From Bacteroidota bacterium (GTDB taxonomy: Bacteria > Bacteroidota > Bacteroidia > JABDFU01), in the NCBI GenBank assembly GCA_016183775.1, contig JACPDY010000037.1, positions 1 through 49,885 on the forward strand: a stretch of DNA of 49,885 bases. The letters are read 5' to 3'. The stretch's first letter is position 1, and each line of letters begins with the position of its first letter. The notes beneath the pieces are model-generated. The model searched no databases, was not told the DNA's origin, and saw only the letters and a program-made list of their open reading frames with translations. This document shows positions 24,567 through 32,298 of this stretch, in pieces. A program made the translations under genes and the position numbers.

Positions 24567-25838
24567 ATGTTAAACACATTAAGCATAGCACTTATTATTT
24601 TTCTGGCGATTTACATTGCCAAGGATCTGTATTTAATAACCAAGGTGAAAAAATATAAAGACCAGGTCAAAGCCTCGGCCAATGAGAAAAATAATTCTGA
24701 AAGTATTATTGAACAGGCCAATGATGCGATACTTGTTATTGATATAGTTGATGGTCGTATACACCAGGCCAATCCAAGCGCTGCCGCATTGCTGGGGTAT
24801 CAGGTAAAGCAATTGGAAGAGAAATCTCTTTTCGATCTGCATCCCAAAGAATACCTCGGTAAAAGTTCCAGTATTGTAGCCGATGTATGGGAAAAGGGAG
24901 GCATGATCTATGATGACATTCCTTTTTTAACTGCCGGCGGCGAATTGATTCCGGTTGAGTGCAGTGCCAAAGTGGCTCCATTTGCGGGCCGTCCGGCCAT
25001 TGTGATTTATGCCCGTGATATACGGGAACGTTTACGTCTGGAAGGTAAAATACGGGCGCAGAGTGTTGTGATCGAGCAAAAGAACAAGGATATATTGGAC
25101 AGTATTAATTATGCGAAACGTATTCAGGCTGCTATCTTACCTGATCGGGAAGTGTTGAAGAGAACGTGTCCGCAATCGTTTATTTTATTCAGACCCAAAG
25201 ATATTGTGAGTGGCGATTTTTTCTGGTTTGCCTTTGTTGAGGAATACCTGCTTCTTGCCGCTGCTGATTGTACAGGACATGGTGTGCCGGGGGCACTGAT
25301 GAGTATGATCGGTAATAATATACTTAACCAGGTAACCAAAGATAGAAGTATAAATAAACCTTCGCTTGTTTTGAATTCGCTTGATGAAAAAGTGCTTGAA
25401 ACTTTAAAAAGGAGCGGAGTAGATGAAGTGAGGGATGGCATGGATATTGCTTTTTGCACCATTAATCTCAAAAAGAATACGCTTGAATATGCAGGAGCTA
25501 ACAGGCCCTTGGTTTTAATACGCAATAATGAGGTTGTTGAATATAAACCCGATAAACTTTCCATAGGTGGACATAGTCAAATGAAAAAGGTATTTACCGA
25601 TGTTTCCGTACAATTGCAGAAAGGCGACACTGTTTATATTTTTACGGATGGTTATGCCGATCAGTTTGGAGGTGAAAACGGTAAAAAATTTAAATACAAA
25701 AGCCTGTTAAGCCTGCTTCAGTCCATTCAGGCGGAAGATATGCCCAGGCAAAAGGAGTTGCTGGACCAGGCTACCAAAAAATGGCGCGGAGTTAATGAGC
25801 AGGTTGATGATATACTGATAATCGGTTTAAGAATGTAA
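24567..25838 (+). CDS. PAS-domain SpoIIE-family PP2C phosphatase
   Basis: A 423-residue protein with one N-terminal transmembrane helix, a PAS domain (about 50-160: ANDAILVIDIVDGR, then HQANPSAAALLGY), a short coiled coil and a C-terminal SpoIIE PP2C domain (about 200-423). Catalytic landmarks are FRPKDIVSGDFFW, DCTGHGVPGALMSMIG, RDGMDI and EQVDDILIIGLRM. PAS probably binds a small ligand or senses redox or light. It is the phosphatase arm of a Sia-like switch. The stop is 8 nt before the next SpoIIE gene. Confidence 0.93.
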   Translation: MLNTLSIALIIFLAIYIAKDLYLITKVKKYKDQVKASANEKNNSESIIEQANDAILVIDIVDGRIHQANPSAAALLGYQVKQLEEKSLFDLHPKEYLGKSSSIVADVWEKGGMIYDDIPFLTAGGELIPVECSAKVAPFAGRPAIVIYARDIRERLRLEGKIRAQSVVIEQKNKDILDSINYAKRIQAAILPDREVLKRTCPQSFILFRPKDIVSGDFFWFAFVEEYLLLAAADCTGHGVPGALMSMIGNNILNQVTKDRSINKPSLVLNSLDEKVLETLKRSGVDEVRDGMDIAFCTINLKKNTLEYAGANRPLVLIRNNEVVEYKPDKLSIGGHSQMKKVFTDVSVQLQKGDTVYIFTDGYADQFGGENGKKFKYKSLLSLLQSIQAEDMPRQKELLDQATKKWRGVNEQVDDILIIGLRM

Positions 25839-25846
25839 ATTTGAAA

Positions 25847-28800
25847 ATGCGAAAGCTGAGTATACTAATTTTGTTTAATAAATATTTCTGCGGAGCAGCT
25901 TCATGCTTTGGTCGCATTTTGTTTTTTATTCTTTTACCAGCAATTACCTTAACCGCTCAGAAGAACAATTTTAAATTACGTCATATCACATCCAAGCAGG
26001 GATTAACGCAATCAACTGTAAATTGTGTATTCCAGGATAGCCGTGGCTTTATGTGGTTTGGTACGCAGGATGGATTGAACAGGTATGATGGGAATAAAAT
26101 AACCAGCTACTATAGCGATTTGGATAATAAGCAAAGTTTAGCGGGAAGTACTGTTACAACACTGATTCAGGATAATGAGAAACGAATATGGATCGGGTCA
26201 GTGAATAACGGAATAAGTATTTACATCCCCCAAGCGGACAAATTCAAAAGACTTGTTCATGTTGAAAAGGATAAAAATACCATAAGCGATAATACGATTA
26301 AAGGGATGCTTTATGGCAGTGATAATACCGTGTGGGTTGCAACAGCAAATGGATTAAATGCAATAGATCCAAAAACTTTTGCGGTGAAGAGATTTTTTTT
26401 GGATTCAAGCTATAATAGCGCTGCTGGTGAATGTGAAATTTATTTAGTATTAGAGAATCCATACGATAAGCAAGTGTTGGTTGTAACATCATTAGGCGTG
26501 AGTAAATTTGATAGGCAGAATGGAGTGTTTAAATCTATCCCCATACTGGGTTTGGGTCAATTTAGTATATCCAAGGCGGTGTTTGACAAGAATCAAAGGG
26601 TCTACATTTCTACAAGAAAAAGCGGAATAAAAGTGCTTGATATTAATACGCTTAATATCATTGATAATGATTTCGTTAAACTTATCCAATCATTCTATAA
26701 GCCAGGAGAACCTTTTCAAATTACATGTTCTTATAAAAGTCCTGAAAACATTTCATATTTAGGCACTGAAGGAAAAGGGATACTTGTTATTGATGAGAAG
26801 AAAAAGGAATTAACAACTATTAACAGTGATCAAAAGACTGGAGGTTTGTCAAGTAATAATATTCAATGCATATATTTTGATGTGTCCGGATACATGTGGG
26901 TCGGGACAGATCTGGGAGTTGATTTTTTTCAGCCGGGTAAACTTAAGTTTAGAACTATTACAATGCAGGATTTTGAAGGTGGAGCTTTGAAGAGTAACGA
27001 TATAATGTCAGTATTGGTAGATGGAAGCAAACTTTTTCTTGGAACAAGTAATAAAGGATTAAATATTATAGATCAGGTAACACGGAAAGCGGTCACTTTA
27101 CCCAAGGATATTAATTATGGAAGTCTGCAGGGTGTGCTTAGTTTACTTAAAGATAAGGATGGTATCTATTGGATTGGCACCTGGGGTGGTGGGCTTGTTA
27201 AATTGAATTTGCAGAAGAATATATTTAAACAATTTGTAGCAGCGAACAGTTTTTTGAGCGGGCAAAATATCACTTGCCTTGCGGAGCATAAGAATGGTGT
27301 TTGGATCGGTTCGCTTGAAGACGGACTTTATAGAATAGATAAAACCGATGAAACATTTTCAAAATTTACGATGAACAACGGACTTAGTTCCAATAGCATT
27401 TATTTTTTGGGATTCGACTCTAATAATAAATTGTGGATAGGAACTAATGGGGGAGGATTGAATATTTTTGATATTAAAACAAACAGAATTCAGATTTATA
27501 AACATGACGAATCAAATAAAAACTCATTAAGTTCGAATATTGTCAATTGTATTTACATCGACAAGAACAAGATCGCATGGATAGCTACGGATAATGGATT
27601 AAACAAGTTTGATGTAGCCAATAATTTGTTCACCCGTTATTATAAAAAGGATGGACTTCCTAATAATTATATCTATTCTATTTTGTCTGATAATAATGGT
27701 AATCTATGGATGAGTACGAATAGTGGATTGAGTAAATTTAATCCTAATGATGAAAATGTTGAAGGTTCGGCATTCACAAATTATGGGCCTGATGATGGCT
27801 TACAGGATGAAGAGTTTAATCAGGGAGCCTATTTCAAAGGAAAAAGGGGAGAATTATTTTTCGGTGGACTCAACGGATTAAGTGTTTTTTATCCTGATCA
27901 GTTAATGTCAAGCAGTCATATCCCACCTGTGTATATTACTTCATATAAGAGGTTTAATAAAGAAGTTCAGTTAGACACTTCAATTTCATTTAAAAAACAT
28001 ATCGAAGTTTCAAATAAAGAAAACTCTTTTTCATTCGAATTTACAGCACTTGATTTTGATGATCCTACCCGTAACAAGTATTCCTGGAAAATGGAAGGTC
28101 TTCAAAATGATTGGACTCCCCCAACTAACCGTAACATTGCTGAATACCCTGAGCTGAGTCCCGGCGAATATGTTTTCAGGGTAAAAGCTTCCAACAGCGA
28201 TGGAGTCTGGAATAATGTAGGGACAAATATCAATATAACCGTTCGTCCTCCATGGTATAAAACCAGTTGGGCCTATACCTCATTTGTATTAACCGGACTT
28301 TTCGGTGCCTGGGGTTATAGGTTGCGTGTGGCCCGTCAGAAGCGTGTGCTGGAACGAATGGTTGAGCAGCGAACAGTTCAGCTAGCCGAAAAAAACCGTG
28401 ATATAACCAGCAGTATAGAATATGCCCGAAAAATACAGGATGCCATATTGCCGCCGCTCAATGATATATTCCGGGCGTTTCCCGAATCATTTGTGTTGTA
28501 TAAACCCCGTGATATAGTGAGTGGTGATTTTTATTGGTTTTATGAAAAGGGAAATAAGAAAGTAATTGCTGCGGTTGATTGTACCGGGCATGGCGTCCCC
28601 GGTGCATTTATGAGTATGATAGGCCACAATCTCCTGAACCAGATAGTGATTGAAAATGGGATAACAGAGGCTGCTGAAATATTAAACCAGTTGCATAAAG
28701 GAGTGCAGGCGGCCTTAAAACAAGGGCAAATAGGTGTTGAAAGCAAAGACGGAATGGACGTATCATTATGTGTTTTTGATACGCAAAAAAATGAGCTGCA

Positions 28801-29164
28801 ATATGCCGGCGCCTATCGTACGCTGTATGTATTAAGTGATAATGTTCCTGATGTTATTCAAAAGATTAATGGAGATAAGTTCCCTATCGGCGGTTCGCAT
28901 TTTGGGCAGGAGAGAAGCTTTACACAGCATTCTCGGCAACTAAAAAAAGGCGACGTAATTTATATGTTTACTGATGGTTTTGCCGATCAGTTTGGCGGTG
29001 AAAATGGTAAGAAATTCATGGTAAAGCGTTTTGCTGAAATGTTGACCAGGCAATGGAAATTACCCTTAAATAAACAACATGAAATGCTGGAAGAGGCATT
29101 TAGCGCCTGGAAGGGTAAAAACGAACAGGTGGACGATGTACTTATTGTTGGGATCAAAGTATAA
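25847..29164 (+). CDS. Two-component-type propeller sensor fused to a SpoIIE phosphatase
   Basis: A 1105-residue protein. An N-terminal membrane segment/signal (near residue 25) is followed by a long ligand-binding propeller region (about 45-700) built from repeats such as FMWFGTQDGLNRYD, and then a Y_Y_Y domain (about 740-805), a transmembrane helix (near 812-830) and a SpoIIE PP2C domain (about 870-1105), with YKPRDIVSGDFYWF, DCTGHGVPGAFMSMIG and EQVDDVLIVGIKV. This is the architecture of hybrid two-component sensors with the kinase replaced by a phosphatase. The ATG at 25847 is preferred over a TTG two codons earlier. It senses an extracytoplasmic ligand, probably a polymer or small molecule. 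Confidence 0.9.
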   Translation: MRKLSILILFNKYFCGAASCFGRILFFILLPAITLTAQKNNFKLRHITSKQGLTQSTVNCVFQDSRGFMWFGTQDGLNRYDGNKITSYYSDLDNKQSLAGSTVTTLIQDNEKRIWIGSVNNGISIYIPQADKFKRLVHVEKDKNTISDNTIKGMLYGSDNTVWVATANGLNAIDPKTFAVKRFFLDSSYNSAAGECEIYLVLENPYDKQVLVVTSLGVSKFDRQNGVFKSIPILGLGQFSISKAVFDKNQRVYISTRKSGIKVLDINTLNIIDNDFVKLIQSFYKPGEPFQITCSYKSPENISYLGTEGKGILVIDEKKKELTTINSDQKTGGLSSNNIQCIYFDVSGYMWVGTDLGVDFFQPGKLKFRTITMQDFEGGALKSNDIMSVLVDGSKLFLGTSNKGLNIIDQVTRKAVTLPKDINYGSLQGVLSLLKDKDGIYWIGTWGGGLVKLNLQKNIFKQFVAANSFLSGQNITCLAEHKNGVWIGSLEDGLYRIDKTDETFSKFTMNNGLSSNSIYFLGFDSNNKLWIGTNGGGLNIFDIKTNRIQIYKHDESNKNSLSSNIVNCIYIDKNKIAWIATDNGLNKFDVANNLFTRYYKKDGLPNNYIYSILSDNNGNLWMSTNSGLSKFNPNDENVEGSAFTNYGPDDGLQDEEFNQGAYFKGKRGELFFGGLNGLSVFYPDQLMSSSHIPPVYITSYKRFNKEVQLDTSISFKKHIEVSNKENSFSFEFTALDFDDPTRNKYSWKMEGLQNDWTPPTNRNIAEYPELSPGEYVFRVKASNSDGVWNNVGTNINITVRPPWYKTSWAYTSFVLTGLFGAWGYRLRVARQKRVLERMVEQRTVQLAEKNRDITSSIEYARKIQDAILPPLNDIFRAFPESFVLYKPRDIVSGDFYWFYEKGNKKVIAAVDCTGHGVPGAFMSMIGHNLLNQIVIENGITEAAEILNQLHKGVQAALKQGQIGVESKDGMDVSLCVFDTQKNELQYAGAYRTLYVLSDNVPDVIQKINGDKFPIGGSHFGQERSFTQHSRQLKKGDVIYMFTDGFADQFGGENGKKFMVKRFAEMLTRQWKLPLNKQHEMLEEAFSAWKGKNEQVDDVLIVGIKV

Positions 29165-29229
29165 GAGTTATAAGTTGATTATTAGACTATTAGCTATTCG
29201 ATTTCTATTCTTTTCAACTCAAAAAAATA

Positions 29230-29260
29230 TTGCAATTCATCCTTTTTTCGTATACATTTG
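29230..29260 (+). promoter_or_regulatory. Promoter of the small lipoprotein gene
   Basis: TTG at 29230-29232, 20 bases, then TACATTTG at 29253-29260 fits the TTG/TAnnTTTG pattern, 66 nt before the start at 29327. Confidence 0.55.
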
Positions 29261-29326
29261 CTGGGTTATTAAACCAATTATAAAAGGTAGTGTCTAACTA
29301 CCAACTACCAACCAAATCCCAGTAAA

Positions 29327-30169
29327 ATGAAAAAAAGTATTTTTGCTACTCTCCTTATAGCCACTTTTGTGGGAGCTGTTTTAAACTCCTGTAAAAAACC
29401 CGAAACCGATACGGAAACTCAATCAGCCACAGATAATGCTCTTTGTGAGGCGGAGTTTACAGCGATAATGCCATCCACTAATTCAAGAGCAGTTCAACAA
29501 AAAGGAATCAGTGGCAGTAAAATTGCTGTTGGGGCCGGGCCTTATATTTATATTGATTCAAATGGCACAACCGGTTATTGGCCCCGCAGGATGTGGGTTG
29601 ATTATGACAGAGATGCTACAGGTCTTCCGACAACAGGTTTTACAGACAGTGATGGCCGTTTCAGAAAAGGCCGTCTTTCAATGTTATTTGATACAGCATG
29701 GGCAACCTCACTCACTGCTAGAGTTACTATTGACAGCCTTGTTAAATATTCTGTAAATGGTATAACTTACAATGCTCACGACATCATTATCAGCAAAACA
29801 TCAAACTCGTATACTACAACAGTTAATGACGGAACCTGTGCAAATGCCAGCTGGTGGTTGAAATGGGCGGGAACGCGCACCTTCACTCTTGTTAACCAGG
29901 GTGCTTCCAATGAAGAAGTGCATGTTACCGGTAATGCAACCGGTACAAACAGATCCGGTTTAACGTATACAACAACTATTAAAACTGCGCTGGTTAAAGC
30001 AACTAATTGTACATACATAAGCAGCGGCATAATTGATATTACCCCGAGTGGAAAGGCTACACGCACCATTGACTATTCTGTTGATGCTGCGGGAGCCCAT
30101 AACAATGCCTGCGATAATTCAGTGTCATTGACCATTAAAGGCAATACGTTTATCTTTAAAATTGATTAA
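29327..30169 (+). CDS. Hypothetical lipoprotein
   Basis: A 280-residue protein with a lipoprotein signal (MKKSIFATLLIATFVGAVLNSC, Cys at 22). The mature part is Thr/Ser/Asn-rich and beta-rich (for example YSVNGITYNAHDIIISKTSN and TTIKTALVKATNCTYISSG), with several cysteines that may form disulfides. No named domain is recognised. It lies between the propeller phosphatase and the SiaB-like gene with its own promoter, so it may or may not belong to that pathway. Function unknown. Confidence 0.85.
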   Translation: MKKSIFATLLIATFVGAVLNSCKKPETDTETQSATDNALCEAEFTAIMPSTNSRAVQQKGISGSKIAVGAGPYIYIDSNGTTGYWPRRMWVDYDRDATGLPTTGFTDSDGRFRKGRLSMLFDTAWATSLTARVTIDSLVKYSVNGITYNAHDIIISKTSNSYTTTVNDGTCANASWWLKWAGTRTFTLVNQGASNEEVHVTGNATGTNRSGLTYTTTIKTALVKATNCTYISSGIIDITPSGKATRTIDYSVDAAGAHNNACDNSVSLTIKGNTFIFKID

Positions 30170-30180
30170 AAGGTTTTTTG

Positions 30181-30210
30181 TTGTTTTTTATCTAACCTTT
30201 TATATATTTG
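30181..30210 (+). promoter_or_regulatory. Promoter of the siaB/siaC-like pair
   Basis: TTG at 30181-30183, exactly 19 bases, then TATATTTG at 30203-30210 is an excellent match to the Bacteroidota promoter. It lies 22 nt before the first ATG of the SiaB-like gene. Confidence 0.7.
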
Positions 30211-30232
30211 TCCTTTCAATTCTGGGGTAATT

Positions 30233-30784
30233 ATGATGTTAGACATCTACGATTTTTATAACCGGATGGAGCGTAATAATATTATGCTTTCATTCAAAGG
30301 AGATATTACATCAGAATTGCTTACATCGATCCTCCAGATTATGGAGTCAAAGCTGGATAACCTCCAGGAAGAGCCGAAGATTAAGAAAAAAGTATATAAT
30401 GTGCTGGTGGAATGTTTGCAAAACCTGTATCATCACATGGATGAGCAGCAAACAACAGATAGCAGCAACCGTATACGGGCGGCCATTTTCATGATTGGGA
30501 AGGTTGACAGCCAGTATAATATCATTACGGGTAATTACATTCAAAACCCTAACGTAAGTTCTTTAAAAGCTAAATTGGATCATATTAACACTCTTTCGAA
30601 AGAGGAGTTAAAAGACTATTACAAACAGGTTCTGGATAACGGGATGATGTCGGATAAGGGTGGAGGTGGTTTGGGTATGATTGATATTGCCCGCAAAACA
30701 GGCCAGAAATTGAATTATAACTTTATGCATGTTGATGACGCTTTATCGTTTTTCACATTAAATATTAAAATAGCACAATCATAA
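30233..30784 (+). CDS. SiaB-family protein kinase
   Basis: A 183-residue protein (ATG at 30233, or the next codon) related to the SiaB/DUF6272 family of small histidine-kinase-like ATPases that act as serine/threonine kinases of a partner protein. The N box-like segment KVYNVLVECLQNLYHHMD and the GMMSDKGGGGLGMIDIARK glycine-rich lid match the GHKL ATP-binding layout. It is followed after 6 nt by the SiaC-like phosphoprotein. Together with SpoIIE phosphatases upstream it makes a partner-switching module. In Pseudomonas, SiaB phosphorylates SiaC; the same is proposed here. Confidence 0.88.
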   Translation: MMLDIYDFYNRMERNNIMLSFKGDITSELLTSILQIMESKLDNLQEEPKIKKKVYNVLVECLQNLYHHMDEQQTTDSSNRIRAAIFMIGKVDSQYNIITGNYIQNPNVSSLKAKLDHINTLSKEELKDYYKQVLDNGMMSDKGGGGLGMIDIARKTGQKLNYNFMHVDDALSFFTLNIKIAQS

Positions 30785-30790
30785 AAAATT

Positions 30791-31168
30791 ATGGAAAAAA
30801 TATCTATTGAAGGAAGTCCCAAGACCCCAACCATTAACTTTGACGTAGAAAAAGGTTTTTTGGAAATTAAAGGAAGGTCTATACCCGAAAACTCAATTGA
30901 GTTTTACAAGCCTTTGGTTGACTCACTTGAAAAATATGCGGGCAAACCGCAATCCGCTACCAGCGTAATTATCCAGTTGGAATACTTCAATACAAGTTCA
31001 TCGAAGTGTATTTTGGACGTTTTTAAAAAGCTGGAAGCCATTCACAAAGGAGGCAGTTCGGTTACCATTAACTGGCACTACGAAGAGGATGATGAGGATA
31101 TGTTGGAGGCTGGTGAAGATTACCAGGCTATCATCAACGTTCCTTTCAAAATGATACAGATGGAGTAG
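30791..31168 (+). CDS. SiaC-family regulatory phosphoprotein
   Basis: A 125-residue DUF1987/SiaC-like protein. Its LEYFNTSSSKCILDVFKKLE segment aligns with the phosphorylation loop of SiaC, and the threonine falls at residue 68, the same number as the Thr68 known to be phosphorylated in Pseudomonas SiaC. It is expected to be phosphorylated by the preceding SiaB-like kinase and dephosphorylated by SpoIIE phosphatases. In Pseudomonas its target is the diguanylate cyclase SiaD, which is not found in this window, so the output is unknown. A terminator follows directly. Confidence 0.9.
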   Translation: MEKISIEGSPKTPTINFDVEKGFLEIKGRSIPENSIEFYKPLVDSLEKYAGKPQSATSVIIQLEYFNTSSSKCILDVFKKLEAIHKGGSSVTINWHYEEDDEDMLEAGEDYQAIINVPFKMIQME

Positions 31169-31191
31169 CAGGTTCTTCGAAAAAAAATATA

Positions 31192-31225
31192 AAGCGGGAT
31201 GTGGTTTAACTACATCCCGCTTTTG
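31192..31225 (+). terminator. Intrinsic terminator after the siaC-like gene
   Basis: AAGCGGGATGT (31192-31202) pairs with ACATCCCGCTT (31212-31222) over 11 bp with a 9-nt loop, then TTT. A second small hairpin, TTGGGC (31264-31269) with GCCCAA (31274-31279), follows 40 nt later. Confidence 0.85.
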
Positions 31226-31466
31226 TTTTGGAGCGAATAGGCGTGCTATTACCAGCAAACGGTTTGGGCTACTGCCCAATGCTTTGTTTTGGCAACAACA
31301 ATCACTTAGAAAAGATTAGCAAAGTCTGGTCACGAATCAATGCTCGAACATTACCTTAAAGTAGCTCCGTAATTTAATGAACCGCTTTATATGAGGCCCG
31401 CAATTATTGTGGTGTTAGAGGCGCACTCAGTCAGAATTTTATGGTAGAGCCGCCTACCCGATTAGG
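31226..31466. other. Non-coding stretch with possible cassette-end remnants
   Basis: No gene is seen. GGCCCGCAATTATTGTGGTG (31396-31415) leads into GTTAGAGGCG (31413-31422), followed by CGCC at 31451-31454, with partial inverted symmetry. The layout resembles the ends of the cassette-like insert at 5149-6305, but the core is imperfect and no clear hairpin can be drawn. On the other side of the TIR gene, minus-strand GTTAGTGG lies at 32221-32228. Confidence 0.3.
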
Positions 31467-32213
31467 TTAATCTATTCTGTAATATGAAATTTTTGTAGTT
31501 CCATCTTCCAGTCCTTCGTATTTTTTGCTAATTTCTAAAATATTGATATCATCATTCGCGAAGCGATTGTCTGGCGGAATTCCAACTTTCTTAAACTTAA
31601 TTTTATTTTTCTTCAGGTCAATAGAGATGTTTTCTAAATTAAACATATGCTTACCCTTGATAATATATTTATTCCCCTCTCTTATTTCAAATTCTTCGCT
31701 ACCTGTTCTTCCGTCTGCTATCATATAAATATTTCGCCATTTTCCAGGAAATAGATTTTCAAGTGATATTACTTTTGGAGTTACATTATTTTCCAATAAC
31801 AAGTCAGTAACTAATATCTTACTTATGCTTGAAAATTTTGATGCTTCGGATCTTTTATTTTCTGCATTTCCTTCAAACAAATATGAAAGATCAAGTTGTT
31901 TATGAATGAAACCTTTTAAAATGTCTATTAATTGTTTTTCAACGATTGGTATTGTTTTTCTATTTATTGCATTGGCAAAACCAATTTCTTGATTCACCCA
32001 TTGCGATGAAATTGAATTTCGAGTTAGAATTGGAACAAAATAGTCAGATTCAAAAATGCCGGTCTTAACTTTTTCTGTGAGCTGTAATAAAATTTGCCTG
32101 TTGTCGGCAATTATAATAGGTGTAAACGTATTTGTAGCATTAATCAGTCTTTCTACGGAGCGCATTTTGTTTCTGTCGTTGTCCGAGTAACTAATGAATA
32201 TTTTCTTTTTCAT
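31467..32213 (-). CDS. TIR-domain protein with a C-terminal beta-rich domain
   Basis: A 248-residue protein. The N-terminal 125 residues have the TIR fold: MKKKIFISYSDNDRNK, then YFVPILTRNS and WVNQEIGFANA, where Glu76 matches the catalytic glutamate of NAD-cleaving bacterial TIR domains. After a linker, residues about 160-248 are beta-rich (for example IIKGKHMFNLENISIDLKK) and look like a small sensor or lipocalin-like domain, unlike known STING or SAVED partners. No other defence gene is directly adjacent. Asp codons are GAC-rich at the start. A role in NAD-dependent defence or signalling is inferred, not shown. Confidence 0.8.
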   Translation of the reverse strand: MKKKIFISYSDNDRNKMRSVERLINATNTFTPIIIADNRQILLQLTEKVKTGIFESDYFVPILTRNSISSQWVNQEIGFANAINRKTIPIVEKQLIDILKGFIHKQLDLSYLFEGNAENKRSEASKFSSISKILVTDLLLENNVTPKVISLENLFPGKWRNIYMIADGRTGSEEFEIREGNKYIIKGKHMFNLENISIDLKKNKIKFKKVGIPPDNRFANDDINILEISKKYEGLEDGTTKISYYRID

Positions 32214-32298
32214 AACTTACCACTAACTCATTTATACCCCTGACGCAGTCAGACATACTCCATCCATTTGGAACAGATGTGTCTGATGATTCATTCTT

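Noticed and set aside
31467-32213. CBASS, Thoeris or retron component
   Set aside because: No cyclase, ThsA-like SLOG protein, reverse transcriptase or second effector lies next to the TIR gene, so none of these systems can be supported.
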